From contig PCSF01000101.1 of NCBI GenBank assembly GCA_002771315.1, positions 6,886-15,354 on the forward strand: DNA of 8,469 nt, written 5' to 3'. The notes beneath the pieces were generated by a model. The model did no database searches. It was not told the origin of the DNA and was given only the letters and a program-made list of their open reading frames with translations. The stretch is from Desulfobacterales bacterium CG23_combo_of_CG06-09_8_20_14_all_52_9 (lineage in GTDB: Bacteria > Desulfobacterota > Desulfobacteria > Desulfobacterales > UBA2156). Made by a program: the position numbers and the translations under genes. Shown here piece after piece: positions 1-6,987 of this stretch (positions are counted from its first letter, which is position 1; every line of letters starts with the position of its first letter).

Positions 1-735
1 ACCGATTACGTGGATACCGAGGACTTTTCCGGAAACTTGCGCCGAATCTTCGATAACGCCCTTGGATTTGTCATGCGCAACCTTCACAAGGTGCAGGCCG
101 GACGAGGTGTGAACACGCTGGGATTACCTGAGGTGCCGGAAACCGTATTCGAGGAGCTGCTGGTCAACGCTCTGGCGCACCGGGACTACATGTTCAGCGC
201 ACCGGTTCGTCTGTTTATCTTCGACAACCGCATCGAAATCATCAACCCCGGCCATCTGCCCAATAACCTGACGGTCGAGAAGATACGCACCGGCATCTCG
301 AACATCCGCAATCCGATCCTGGTCTCTTACATCGCCAAGGGATTACTGCCATACCACGGACTGGGGTCCGGCATCAAACGGGCGTTGGACAAATGGCCCG
401 ACATCGAGTTCATCGATGACCATGATCGCTGCCTGTTCATCGCAACGGTTCACCGGAAACCGGTCGGCGAATTGGATTTGGCCGTCGATTCGTCGGAGAA
501 AGCGTCGGGAAAACCCGAAAAGACGTCGGGAAAACGTCGGGAAAACGTCGGGAAAACGTCGGGAAAGATCCTGGATGCCTGCCGGGAAAATGGTCTGATC
601 ACGATCCCGGAACTTGCCGCGTTGATCGGCATCACCGAGAGGTCGGTTGAAAGAAACATTCAAAAGCTCCGGGCAAACGGCTTGTTAAGACGCGTTGGCG
701 GACGCAAGGAAGGGCGCTGGGAGGTTGTTGAATGA
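1..735 (+). CDS. GHKL-type ATP-binding protein with C-terminal winged helix (5' end cut by window)
   Basis: The reading frame is open to base 1, so the N-terminus is missing; the GTG at 10 is probably an internal codon. Visible first is an HATPase_c_4 (GHKL) fold: an N-box (LLVNALAHRDY, about 160-189), an INPGHLPNNL G1-like loop (241-270) and a GLGSGI G2-like loop (358-375). A Lys/Gly/Ser-rich linker follows (about 490-567), encoded by 11-bp tandem repeats. Last comes a winged helix-turn-helix (about 568-729; ITIPELAALIGITERSVERN, then a GLLRRVGGRKEGRW wing). Such proteins usually begin with an AlbA_2/Schlafen-like or similar sensor domain and are annotated as ATP-binding transcriptional regulators; the missing N-terminus probably carries that domain. 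The stop overlaps the ATG of a DUF1156 gene remnant, so the two were probably once one operon. The family is clear, but the function in this island is inferred. Confidence 0.85.
   Translation, partial: TDYVDTEDFSGNLRRIFDNALGFVMRNLHKVQAGRGVNTLGLPEVPETVFEELLVNALAHRDYMFSAPVRLFIFDNRIEIINPGHLPNNLTVEKIRTGISNIRNPILVSYIAKGLLPYHGLGSGIKRALDKWPDIEFIDDHDRCLFIATVHRKPVGELDLAVDSSEKASGKPEKTSGKRRENVGKTSGKILDACRENGLITIPELAALIGITERSVERNIQKLRANGLLRRVGGRKEGRWEVVE
490..566 (+). repeat. 11-bp tandem repeat inside coding sequence
   Basis: The unit acgtcgggaaa occurs as four exact adjacent copies at 523-533, 534-544, 545-555 and 556-566. A near-exact copy (gcgtcgggaaa) is at 502-512 and a weaker one (tcgtcggagaa) at 490-500. 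Since 11 is not a multiple of 3, successive copies are read in three frames, giving the SGK/KTSGK/RRENVGK-type linker between ATPase and winged helix. Gain or loss of one or two units would frameshift the gene before the DNA-binding domain; three units would keep the frame. Repetitive linkers at this point are common in this protein family. Confidence 0.9.
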
Positions 736-930
736 TGAATCGCCGCAAGAAATTGTTAAAGGTCGCTTTGCCGCTGAAAACAACGAGGATCAGCCCGGAA
801 AAAATCGATTCGCCGCTGCTATCCGTTGGCCTTGCATCTTTGGTGGGCGCGGAGGCACATAGTCGCCTTCGACGGTACCTCGATCGAATACTCGGGCAAA
901 CAGATTTGTGACCTCCTGGACAGCGGCTAA
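735..930 (+). pseudogene. Decayed DUF1156 DNA methylase remnant (N-terminal piece only)
   Basis: An ATG at 735-737 overlaps the previous stop and starts MNRRKKLLKVALPL (735-776), the usual start of DUF1156 proteins and close to NNRKKLIEVALPL in the intact gene downstream. The next family signature appears in another frame: KSIRRCYPLALHLWWARR (802-855), matching the family pattern EKSIRHGHPSTLHLWWARR. The interval between the blocks is 25 nt, against the roughly 30 I expect for the family, so a small deletion shifted the frame. After WWARR, the expected PLAAARAV sequence is replaced by HIVAFDGTSIEYSGKQICD-LLDSG and a TAA at 928-930, which I do not recognise; it may be the tail of another gene joined by deletion. 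The first frame ends at a TGA at 909-911. The remaining ~850 codons of a methylase are absent. Its HGHP-like version differs from the IGPHPKGIHHWWARLPL version at 2658, so it is not a simple duplicate of that gene. Confidence 0.8.
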
Positions 931-1038
931 TTAACTTTATTCCCGGCAATCTACCGGATTGTGTTCTACAATGGTTAAATATTTTAAGGAATGATAAACT
1001 GAGTGATCTCGATCTAAATTGAGCATGTGGAGGATATA
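931..1038 (+). promoter_or_regulatory. AT-rich leader of the TIGR04255 cassette
   Basis: This 108-nt gene-free gap is where composition turns AT-rich. Possible promoter elements are weak: TTGTGT (959-964) with TATTTT (980-985) at a short 15-bp spacing, or GATAAA at 993-998. Two small inverted repeats are present: CAATC/GATTG (947-951 and 957-961, loop of 5), and CTCGAT/ATTGAG (1008-1013 and 1018-1023, loop of 4, one G-T pair) just before the ribosome binding site. A strong Shine-Dalgarno, GGAGG, lies at 1029-1033. The cassette almost certainly has its own transcription start here, but the exact boxes are guesses. Confidence 0.4.
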
Positions 1039-1821
1039 ATGGTAAAGCAAAAAGGGCAGAAAGCAAATCAGCACCCTAGCTATCGCAATCCAACGATTGC
1101 CGAGGCGTTGTGTGAGATCCATTTTTCATTGCCTGATGATGCACCTTGGAAAGCATCGCTCGCTGGCGATTTATTCAAACAGGTGCAGGATGAGTTCCCT
1201 GAGATGGAACCTATGACCGAAATTGGCCTTCAGTTCGAACTTGGTCCCCGGCGCATTGGCCATTCTTTGTTGCCCCCACGCCAAAGAATGCGTTTCAAGC
1301 ACAAAGACCGACCTTTGTTCTTACAGCTTGGACCGAATGTCTTTACGGTTAACGTTTTGCCCAAGTATACGGGATGGGACAGTATGAGCAAGGATGTTAT
1401 AAGTGCATGGAAACAGGCAAAAAACGCTTTGAATCCTTCACGAATAACGAGAATTGGTCTCCGTTACATTAACAAAGTAAATATGACGGACGATAACGAG
1501 ATTCCAGGAGATTGGTTCAAAGCAAGCGATTATATACCCGCAGTGGTTTTGCGATCCAAAGGTTCCTTTTTGTCGAGAGTTGAATCGCAAATCGATGCTG
1601 AAAATCGCATCATTGTCACACTTGCCGAAGGTCAATCAGACGGTAAAGAGCATAAGAGGGGAATTATTTTTGATATTGATCGTATAATCCAGAAAGATAT
1701 TCCTGTGGAGGATCAGGTGCTGCATGGCGAAATGAATAATCTCCATGAGCATGTCTGGGAGATATTTAAGACGGGACAAACGAAGAGACTCAGAACCTTT
1801 CTTGAAGGAGGCGTCAAGTGA
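1039..1821 (+). CDS. TIGR04255 family protein
   Basis: This 260-aa protein matches my recollection of the sporadically distributed TIGR04255 family. The N-terminus carries NPTIAEALCEIHF (residues 17-29). The middle has RIGLRYINKV (138-147), and the C-terminal third has FDIDRII (211-217) and LHEHVWEIF (235-243). Length is normal for the family; no signal peptide or membrane segment is seen. The biochemical role of the family is not known to me, and members tend to occur in accessory DNA. I chose the ATG at 1039 because GGAGG lies 5 nt upstream; the in-frame GTG at 1027 would place that site inside the gene. The stop overlaps the next start by 4 nt (GTGA), which indicates translational coupling. 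Base composition is clearly poorer in G+C than the flanking genes, pointing to separate acquisition. Confidence 0.8.
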   Translation: MVKQKGQKANQHPSYRNPTIAEALCEIHFSLPDDAPWKASLAGDLFKQVQDEFPEMEPMTEIGLQFELGPRRIGHSLLPPRQRMRFKHKDRPLFLQLGPNVFTVNVLPKYTGWDSMSKDVISAWKQAKNALNPSRITRIGLRYINKVNMTDDNEIPGDWFKASDYIPAVVLRSKGSFLSRVESQIDAENRIIVTLAEGQSDGKEHKRGIIFDIDRIIQKDIPVEDQVLHGEMNNLHEHVWEIFKTGQTKRLRTFLEGGVK

Positions 1822-2255
1822 CCAGCACAATCGAAACAGATTTTGTTTTATCAAGGCGATCTGCCGGCTCGGACACCTTTTTTTCGCCATTGTATGGTTT
1901 TCCCCCAACCGGGTATGAGTCGTCTGAAAATATATGGTGTAGTAAGGTCCTGCATAGTGTTGCAGTTAGCTCGTTAGCAACTGCATGGGGTAATGCCATC
2001 CTACACGCTCTTTCCTCAGAATCGGAATGTGTTACCCCGTTTAAACTTTCCGGAATAGGAACATCGCAAGTCATTTCCTCATTTGATTATGCAGAACGGT
2101 CGGAAAGAGCAATAAAAGCTATTGCCCTTCTTGATCAATGGTTGAATGACGATTCTGGGTACGATGAGGAAACCTGGCCCGAACTCAAGAAGTCGTTGGA
2201 TCGGGAAAGGCTCTCGAATAGGAGGTTGTTTGATGCCGAAAGTGATCCTTCTTGA
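1818..2255 (+). CDS. Hypothetical 145-aa protein, possible antitoxin of the PIN gene
   Basis: I do not recognise this as a named family. It starts at a GTG that overlaps the preceding stop; an AAGGAGG at 1805-1811 with 6-nt spacing makes this start convincing. The N-terminal ~90 residues have no recognisable motif (Gly/Pro-containing, e.g. SPLYGFPPTGY at 23-33; no membrane helix). The C-terminal part has ALLDQWLNDDSGYDEETWPEL (103-123), then LKKSLDRERLSNRRLF (123-138). Tails of this type (LLDxWLxDD...W..LK..LDxxRLSxRxLF) are, from memory, frequent at the end of small proteins encoded just before toxins or PIN nucleases. It overlaps the PIN gene by 23 nt. The antitoxin role is inferred from position and tail only; it could equally be a third component of the cassette. 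Confidence 0.7.
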   Translation: MTSTIETDFVLSRRSAGSDTFFSPLYGFPPTGYESSENIWCSKVLHSVAVSSLATAWGNAILHALSSESECVTPFKLSGIGTSQVISSFDYAERSERAIKAIALLDQWLNDDSGYDEETWPELKKSLDRERLSNRRLFDAESDPS

Positions 2256-2676
2256 TGCCGGCCCTTTGGGGATGGTCACACACCCAAGACAAAACACAGA
2301 CATCGTCGAGTGGTTAAAAAAAATGCTTAAGTCAGGTGTAGTTATTCTTGTCCCTGAGATCGCGGATTACGAAGTGCGCCGTGAGCTCATTCGTGCGAAG
2401 AAGTACAAGAGCATAAAACGACTTGATGATCTTAAAAAAGCCATCGGTTATCTTCCTATTACGACTAAGGTCATGCTCTTGGCGGCTGAATTCTGGGCAC
2501 GGGCAAGAAACGAAGGAATTCCAACCGCTGATGAAAAAGCCTTGGATGCCGATGTCATTCTTGCAGCACAAGCGCAATCTTACAGCGCAGATGGCCTTAA
2601 TCCCATTATCGCAACGACGAATGTCGGACATTTGTCGCGTTTTACAACTTCGTACGTATGGGAGAATATCGAGTAA
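2233..2676 (+). CDS. PIN-domain protein (VapC-like putative ribonuclease)
   Basis: This 147-aa protein fits a single PIN domain, a metal-dependent RNase fold. The sequence shows VILLDAGPLG with Asp8, PEIADYEVRREL with acidic residues at 42, 47 and 51, LDADVILAAQA with Asp105/Asp107, and a C-terminal IIATTNVGHLSRF. The fourth acidic residue found in some VapC toxins is not obvious; TTNVGHL stands in its place, so activity is likely but not certain. The start is the ATG at 2233, preceded by AGGAGG (2220-2225) with 7-nt spacing. The frame can be extended upstream to 2146, but that would only add a shadow of the previous gene. The gene overlaps its upstream neighbour by 23 nt and the methylase by 19 nt. 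The neighbour with an antitoxin-like tail suggests a toxin-antitoxin pair or an RNase effector of the defence cassette. Confidence 0.82.
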   Translation: MPKVILLDAGPLGMVTHPRQNTDIVEWLKKMLKSGVVILVPEIADYEVRRELIRAKKYKSIKRLDDLKKAIGYLPITTKVMLLAAEFWARARNEGIPTADEKALDADVILAAQAQSYSADGLNPIIATTNVGHLSRFTTSYVWENIE

Positions 2677-5474
2677 CTTCTGAAAGCCAGACAATCAACA
2701 ATAGGAAAAAACTAATAGAGGTCGCGCTACCGTTGCCGGAAATCAACGACGCATCGGCATACGACAAGATGCCGGGCATCGGACCGCATCCCAAGGGCAT
2801 CCATCACTGGTGGGCGCGGCTGCCGCTCCCGACGGCCCGGGCGGTACTCTTTGCTTCCGTTGTCGATGACCCGTCGTCGCATCCCGACAAGTTTCCAACC
2901 GAGGAAGCCCAGAACACCGAACGTGAGCGGTTATTCGATATTGTGCGTGAACTGATGCAAAAGAAACTGCATGAGCACCCGGAGGTCTATGCAAAAGCCC
3001 GCGCGGAGATGCTGAAGCACGTCGATGGGACACTTCCACCTGTACTCGATCCCTTTTCCGGCGGCGGGTCCATCCCGCTGGAAGCGGCGCGGCTTGGCTT
3101 CGATGCCCACGCTGCGGACCTTAATCCTATCGCGGTGCTACTCAACAAGTGCAATCTTGAGCTTGTACCTCGATGGCTCGACCAGCAACCCGTCAATCCG
3201 AAAGTAAGGCAAAATGTTCTGCGTAAGACGGGTTGGAGAGGAGCAGGAGGTCTTGCAGAAGACGTTCGCTATTACGGAAGATTGGTCCGCGAGCGTGCCA
3301 CAGAGAAAATTGGACACCTCTATCCAAAAGTGAAACTACCCAAAGAATACGGTGGACGAGAAACCAACGTTATCGCCTGGTTGTGGGCAAGGACAATCCA
3401 ATGCCCGAATCCTGCATGCTCTGCTCGCGCTCCCTTGGTTCGGTCTTTCTGGCTATGCCGGAAGAAGCCACGCTATATGCATGCGAAACCTATGCTGAAA
3501 GGTAAAGATGTTTCCTTTGTAATTTGTAAAGATGGCGAACCTGAAAAAGAGACGACAAGTGGAAAAGGAGCACGATGTTTGTTCTGTGGGCAAACAATAT
3601 CGAAGGCCCAAGTTCGAGAAATGGCAACTCGACATGGCGTAAATGAAGTTCCCCTCGCTGTTGTTGCGGATGTTGGTCGTGGAAGGATATATCTTCCCAG
3701 TGATGCGGTCATATGTCCAGAAATTGATCGTCCTGAGGTCCAGGAAATTGAACAGGACATGACTAATGACAGAAGGTGGTTTTCTCCACCTCTTTATGGT
3801 TTGCCACGATTCTCCGACATCTTTACTTCCCGCCAACTCACAGCGATGGTCACGTTGAGCGACCTGATCAAGGATATTCACCGAGACGTGCTGAGAGATG
3901 CGAAGGAAGCGGGTCTTGCCTCCGCTGGCGCAGAGGACTACAGAAAAGCTGTCATAACGTGCTTGTCATTAGTGTTTGATCGATGTTTGCGCTTCAACGA
4001 TGCATTGGCCCATTGGGCATCAAGTAACGAAAAGGTAATGGATGTCTTCGGCCTTCAAGCCATCCCAATGGCGTGGGATTTCGCAGAGGCCAATATTCTT
4101 GGAGACTCCGTAGGTGCTTGGAATACTTGCAGCGATTATGTCGCCGATTGCATCGAGGTGATTGGCAAATCTGCGGGCAATAATGGAAAAGGAAGGCAGA
4201 TTGATGCTGCAAGTTCTTGGAACGACCCAAGGGCCTTCCTCGTCAGCACCGATCCACCTTACTATGACAACATCGGCTATGCAGCCCTGAGTGACTTCTT
4301 TTATGTCTGGCTGCGACGGACTATTGGCAACCTATACCCGGACCTGTTCAAGACCATCCTCGTGCCCAAAGCACCGGAACTCACGGCCGCACCAGAGAGA
4401 TTTGAGGGCAACAAGGAGAAGGCCAAGGAACACTTCGAATCTGGTTTTCGCAAGGCTTTCAGCGCGTTGCGCGAGAAGATGGACCTCCGTTTTCCGCTCA
4501 CCGTCTACTATGCCTTCAAACAGGAGGACGAGAAGGCGGGAGACGACGGAGACTCTGAGGTTTCAAAAAATGGCGTGGACCGCACCACCGGCTGGGAGAC
4601 GCTTCTGGATGCACTTCTGACCAGCGGTTTCCAGATCACGGCGACCTGGCCCGTCAGGGCGTCCCAGAAGTGGCGGATGGTCGCCAGAGGCACGAACGCC
4701 CTAGCGTCATACATAGTCCTGGCCTGCCGTGCGCGACCCTCCGACGCACTGCAATGCACCCGCCGTGATTTCATGAACCAACTCAAGAAGGAACTCCCGG
4801 CGGCGCTCAAACACCTCCAGCAGGGCAATATCGCTCCGGTGGACCTGGCGCAGGCAGCCATTGGACCTGGGATGGCCATTTTTTCTCGATATGCCAAGGT
4901 TATGGAATCGAGCGGTCGGCCTATGACCGTACGCACGGCCCTGAACCTTATCAACCAGGCGCTTGATGAGGTACTGGCAGAGCAGGAAGCGGAGTTCGAT
5001 GCTGATACCCGCTGGGCGCTGGCCTGGTTCGATCAGCACGGAGTGGACGAAGGAGAATTCGGTGTGGCCGAAACGCTTTCCAGGGCCAAGAACACGGCTG
5101 TCAACGGTCTTGTCCAGGCAGGCATCATCTCAGCGCGCGGCGGCAAGGTGCGCCTGGTGAAGCGGGATGAGTTGCCTGCCGACTGGGACCCGACTGCCGA
5201 TAAGCGCCTGACCGTCTGGGAGGCGACGCAACACCTGATTCGCGCTTTGGATAAGCAGGGAGAGATCGGCGCGGCGGAACTGCTCAGCAATCTCGGTGGT
5301 GGTCTTGGTGAGAATGCGAGAGAACTTTCCTACCGGCTCTACAAGATCTGTGAGCGCAAGGGCTGGTCGAGCGAAGCGTTGGCATACAACAGTCTCGTGC
5401 TGGTGTGGCCGGAACTGACCAGATTGGCAACTTCGCAAGTAGGAAAAATGAGGCAGGGAGAACTGGAATTCTGA
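2658..5474 (+). CDS. DUF1156 domain-containing DNA methyltransferase
   Basis: This 938-aa protein is a predicted SAM-dependent amino-methyltransferase acting on adenine N6 or cytosine N4 of DNA. The DUF1156 N-terminus is present (NNRKKLIEVALPL at 14-26, then GPHPKGIHHWWARLPLPTARAV to 63). Motif I is LDPFSGGGSIPLEAA (130-144), with the acidic SAM ligand in AADLNP (152-157). A cysteine pair CPNPAC (249-254) and CLFCG (307-311) suggest a zinc ribbon. The catalytic motif is STDPPYYDNIGYAALSDFF (530-548), and WPVRASQKWRMVARGTNALASYIV lies near 664-687. Length is typical and all key motifs are intact. The ATG at 2658 lies inside the end of the PIN gene (19-nt overlap) and has no clear Shine-Dalgarno, so translation probably depends on coupling; no better start lies before NNRKKL. 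Its partner in defence clusters is DUF499, found downstream. The middle (about 3200-4200) is noticeably AT-richer than both ends. Confidence 0.93.
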   Translation: MGEYRVTSESQTINNRKKLIEVALPLPEINDASAYDKMPGIGPHPKGIHHWWARLPLPTARAVLFASVVDDPSSHPDKFPTEEAQNTERERLFDIVRELMQKKLHEHPEVYAKARAEMLKHVDGTLPPVLDPFSGGGSIPLEAARLGFDAHAADLNPIAVLLNKCNLELVPRWLDQQPVNPKVRQNVLRKTGWRGAGGLAEDVRYYGRLVRERATEKIGHLYPKVKLPKEYGGRETNVIAWLWARTIQCPNPACSARAPLVRSFWLCRKKPRYMHAKPMLKGKDVSFVICKDGEPEKETTSGKGARCLFCGQTISKAQVREMATRHGVNEVPLAVVADVGRGRIYLPSDAVICPEIDRPEVQEIEQDMTNDRRWFSPPLYGLPRFSDIFTSRQLTAMVTLSDLIKDIHRDVLRDAKEAGLASAGAEDYRKAVITCLSLVFDRCLRFNDALAHWASSNEKVMDVFGLQAIPMAWDFAEANILGDSVGAWNTCSDYVADCIEVIGKSAGNNGKGRQIDAASSWNDPRAFLVSTDPPYYDNIGYAALSDFFYVWLRRTIGNLYPDLFKTILVPKAPELTAAPERFEGNKEKAKEHFESGFRKAFSALREKMDLRFPLTVYYAFKQEDEKAGDDGDSEVSKNGVDRTTGWETLLDALLTSGFQITATWPVRASQKWRMVARGTNALASYIVLACRARPSDALQCTRRDFMNQLKKELPAALKHLQQGNIAPVDLAQAAIGPGMAIFSRYAKVMESSGRPMTVRTALNLINQALDEVLAEQEAEFDADTRWALAWFDQHGVDEGEFGVAETLSRAKNTAVNGLVQAGIISARGGKVRLVKRDELPADWDPTADKRLTVWEATQHLIRALDKQGEIGAAELLSNLGGGLGENARELSYRLYKICERKGWSSEALAYNSLVLVWPELTRLATSQVGKMRQGELEF

Positions 5475-5490
5475 TGGTGAATCGGAGATC

Positions 5491-6930
5491 ATGGATCAGA
5501 TATTCGTAAGCAGCGTACAGAAAGAGCTTCAGGCGGAGCGATATGCCGTCCGCGATTTCGTACACGGCAACGACCTGCTGCGTCAGTTCTTCCGCGTGTT
5601 CCTGTTCGAGGATCTGCCACCTTCGGACCGGCGACCGGATGACGTCTATCTGGATGAGGTTGCGAAAAGTTCCGTCTACCTCGGCATCTTCGGCGACGAA
5701 TACGGTTGGGAAGATGATGATGGGTTCTCTCCGACGGAAAAGGAGTTCAATATCGCCGCCCGTCACCAGAAACGGCGACTGATTCTGATTAAGGGTCGAG
5801 AAGACAAAAAGCGTGACCCGAAGATGCGGGCGTTGATCCGGCGGGCGGGCGATGAACTTGTTCGCAGACGGTTCGAGGACACCGACGAGCTGTTGCGCCT
5901 GGTGTACGGGAGCTTGATCCAGTTTCTCCAGGATCGTGGATTTATTGCGGCCAGGGATTTCGACGCCGCCGCTTGCGAGGGAGCGTCGATGAACGATATT
6001 TCGGCCGCGCATATCCGCCGGTTCATTGAAAGGGCGCGGAATGAGCGAAAGTACGCGCTGCCGGTCGACACACCGCCTGCCGAGGCCCTGGCGCACCTGA
6101 ATCTGCTTACCGGTGCCGTGCCGTCACGAGGCGCGATTCTTCTTTTCTGCGACCAGCCGGAGCGCTTCATGCCTTCGGCCGAGGTCACCTGTCTCCATTT
6201 TCACGGCACCGAGGTCGCCAAGCCGATTCCAAGCCAGCAGGTCTACCGTGGAGCGGTTTTCGATATAGCCGATAAGGCGGTCGATTTCGTTATGGGGTGC
6301 CTGGCGCGTCGGGTTGAACCCGGTTCCTCGTCGGTTGCCAGCGATGTCACGTATGAGATCCCGCACGGCGCGGTCCGCGAGGCCGTCGTGAACGCTGTCG
6401 CCCACCGCAATTACGCCTCCAAGGCCGCCGTGCAGGTGATGGTGTTCGCCGACCGAATCGAGGTCTGGAATCCGGGCGGTCTGCCCGAAAACCTAACCGT
6501 GGACCAGCTTCGCCGTCCGCATCACTCGGTTCCCCGTAATCGCCTCCTTTGCGAGCCGCTGTTTTTGGCGCATTACATCGAGCGGGCCGGGACCGGAACG
6601 CTGGACATGATCCGCCTCTGCCGTGAGGCCGGGTTGCCCGAACCGGAATTCCACCACGAGGGCGAACGGTTCGTGGTCATAATACGGCGGGATTGGCTGA
6701 CGGCTGAGGCCATGGTGAAACTCGGGCTGAGCGATCGGCAGCGCAAGGGTGTGGCCATTCTCCGAGCCGAAGGCCGTCTGACCAGTGGGCGATACCAGGA
6801 AGAGACTGGAGCGAGTCGACAGACGGCTTCTCGGGATCTTGATGAGATGATGAACAAGGGGGTGCTGGAGCGTCACGGTGAACGCAAGGGAACATTCTAT
6901 ACCAAGGCGAAGGTTATGCCCCAGTTATGA
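5491..6930 (+). CDS. DUF4062 / GHKL ATPase / winged-helix protein
   Basis: This 479-aa protein has three parts. Residues 1-150 match DUF4062 (IFVSSVQKELQAERYAVRDFV at 4-24, YLGIFGDEYGW at 63-73, PTEKEFNIA at 81-89), a domain I recall as TIR-like. Residues 170-400 match an HATPase_c_4-type region with its usual linker: LLFCDQPERFMPSAEV at 217-232, an N-box REAVVNAVAHRNY at 296-308, a G1-like NPGGLPENL at 327-335, and a G2-like ERAGTGTLDMI at 364-374. The last 70 residues form a winged helix (LTSGRYQEETGASRQTASRD at 430-449, then GVLERHGERKGTFY). It may sense infection and regulate, or act as an effector through DUF4062. The gene begins 16 nt after the methylase stop with GGAG only 3 nt before the ATG, a weak site that suggests coupling. 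The final MPQL belongs to a repeat that continues past the stop. Family assignment is firm, role inferred. Confidence 0.88.
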   Translation: MDQIFVSSVQKELQAERYAVRDFVHGNDLLRQFFRVFLFEDLPPSDRRPDDVYLDEVAKSSVYLGIFGDEYGWEDDDGFSPTEKEFNIAARHQKRRLILIKGREDKKRDPKMRALIRRAGDELVRRRFEDTDELLRLVYGSLIQFLQDRGFIAARDFDAAACEGASMNDISAAHIRRFIERARNERKYALPVDTPPAEALAHLNLLTGAVPSRGAILLFCDQPERFMPSAEVTCLHFHGTEVAKPIPSQQVYRGAVFDIADKAVDFVMGCLARRVEPGSSSVASDVTYEIPHGAVREAVVNAVAHRNYASKAAVQVMVFADRIEVWNPGGLPENLTVDQLRRPHHSVPRNRLLCEPLFLAHYIERAGTGTLDMIRLCREAGLPEPEFHHEGERFVVIIRRDWLTAEAMVKLGLSDRQRKGVAILRAEGRLTSGRYQEETGASRQTASRDLDEMMNKGVLERHGERKGTFYTKAKVMPQL

Positions 6931-6987
6931 CTCATATGCCCCAGGTGACGTCATGGCAAATGCCCCACTTATGCCTCGTATGCCCCA
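6916..6987 (+). repeat. Imperfect direct repeat (28 bp, 44-bp period) built on atgcccca
   Basis: Positions 6916-6943 and 6960-6987 are two 28-bp copies matching at 25 of 28 bases. Each begins and ends with atgcccca and has ttatg in the middle. The octamer atgcccca therefore occurs at 6916, 6936, 6960 and 6980. The first copy encodes the MPQL end of the upstream protein; the rest lies beyond its stop. The perfect palindrome tgacgtca (6946-6953) lies in the spacer between copies. Confidence 0.85.

Noticed and set aside
523..566. CRISPR or iteron array
   Set aside because: The units are only 11 bp, directly adjacent without spacers and inside a coding linker.
632..1066. 144-codon minus-strand frame over the gap after gene 1
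   Set aside because: No recognisable motif; it crosses the DUF1156 remnant antisense and has no ribosome binding site that I can see.
2146..2232. Upstream extension of the PIN gene to an ATG at 2146
   Set aside because: The added residues are a shadow of the 145-aa gene, and AGGAGG at 2220-2225 fits the ATG at 2233, where the PIN motif begins.
3453..3881. 142-codon minus-strand frame in the AT-rich core of the methylase
   Set aside because: The plus-strand frame is continuous through here and carries the cysteine motifs; the antisense frame has no family features.
5284..6096. 270-codon minus-strand frame
   Set aside because: It runs antisense across the methylase end and the DUF4062 start, both of which have clear domains; it shows no family motif and is typical of GC-rich shadow frames.
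6916..6987. CRISPR array
   Set aside because: Only two 28-bp copies with internal repetition and a 16-bp spacer; no cas genes; the first copy is coding.
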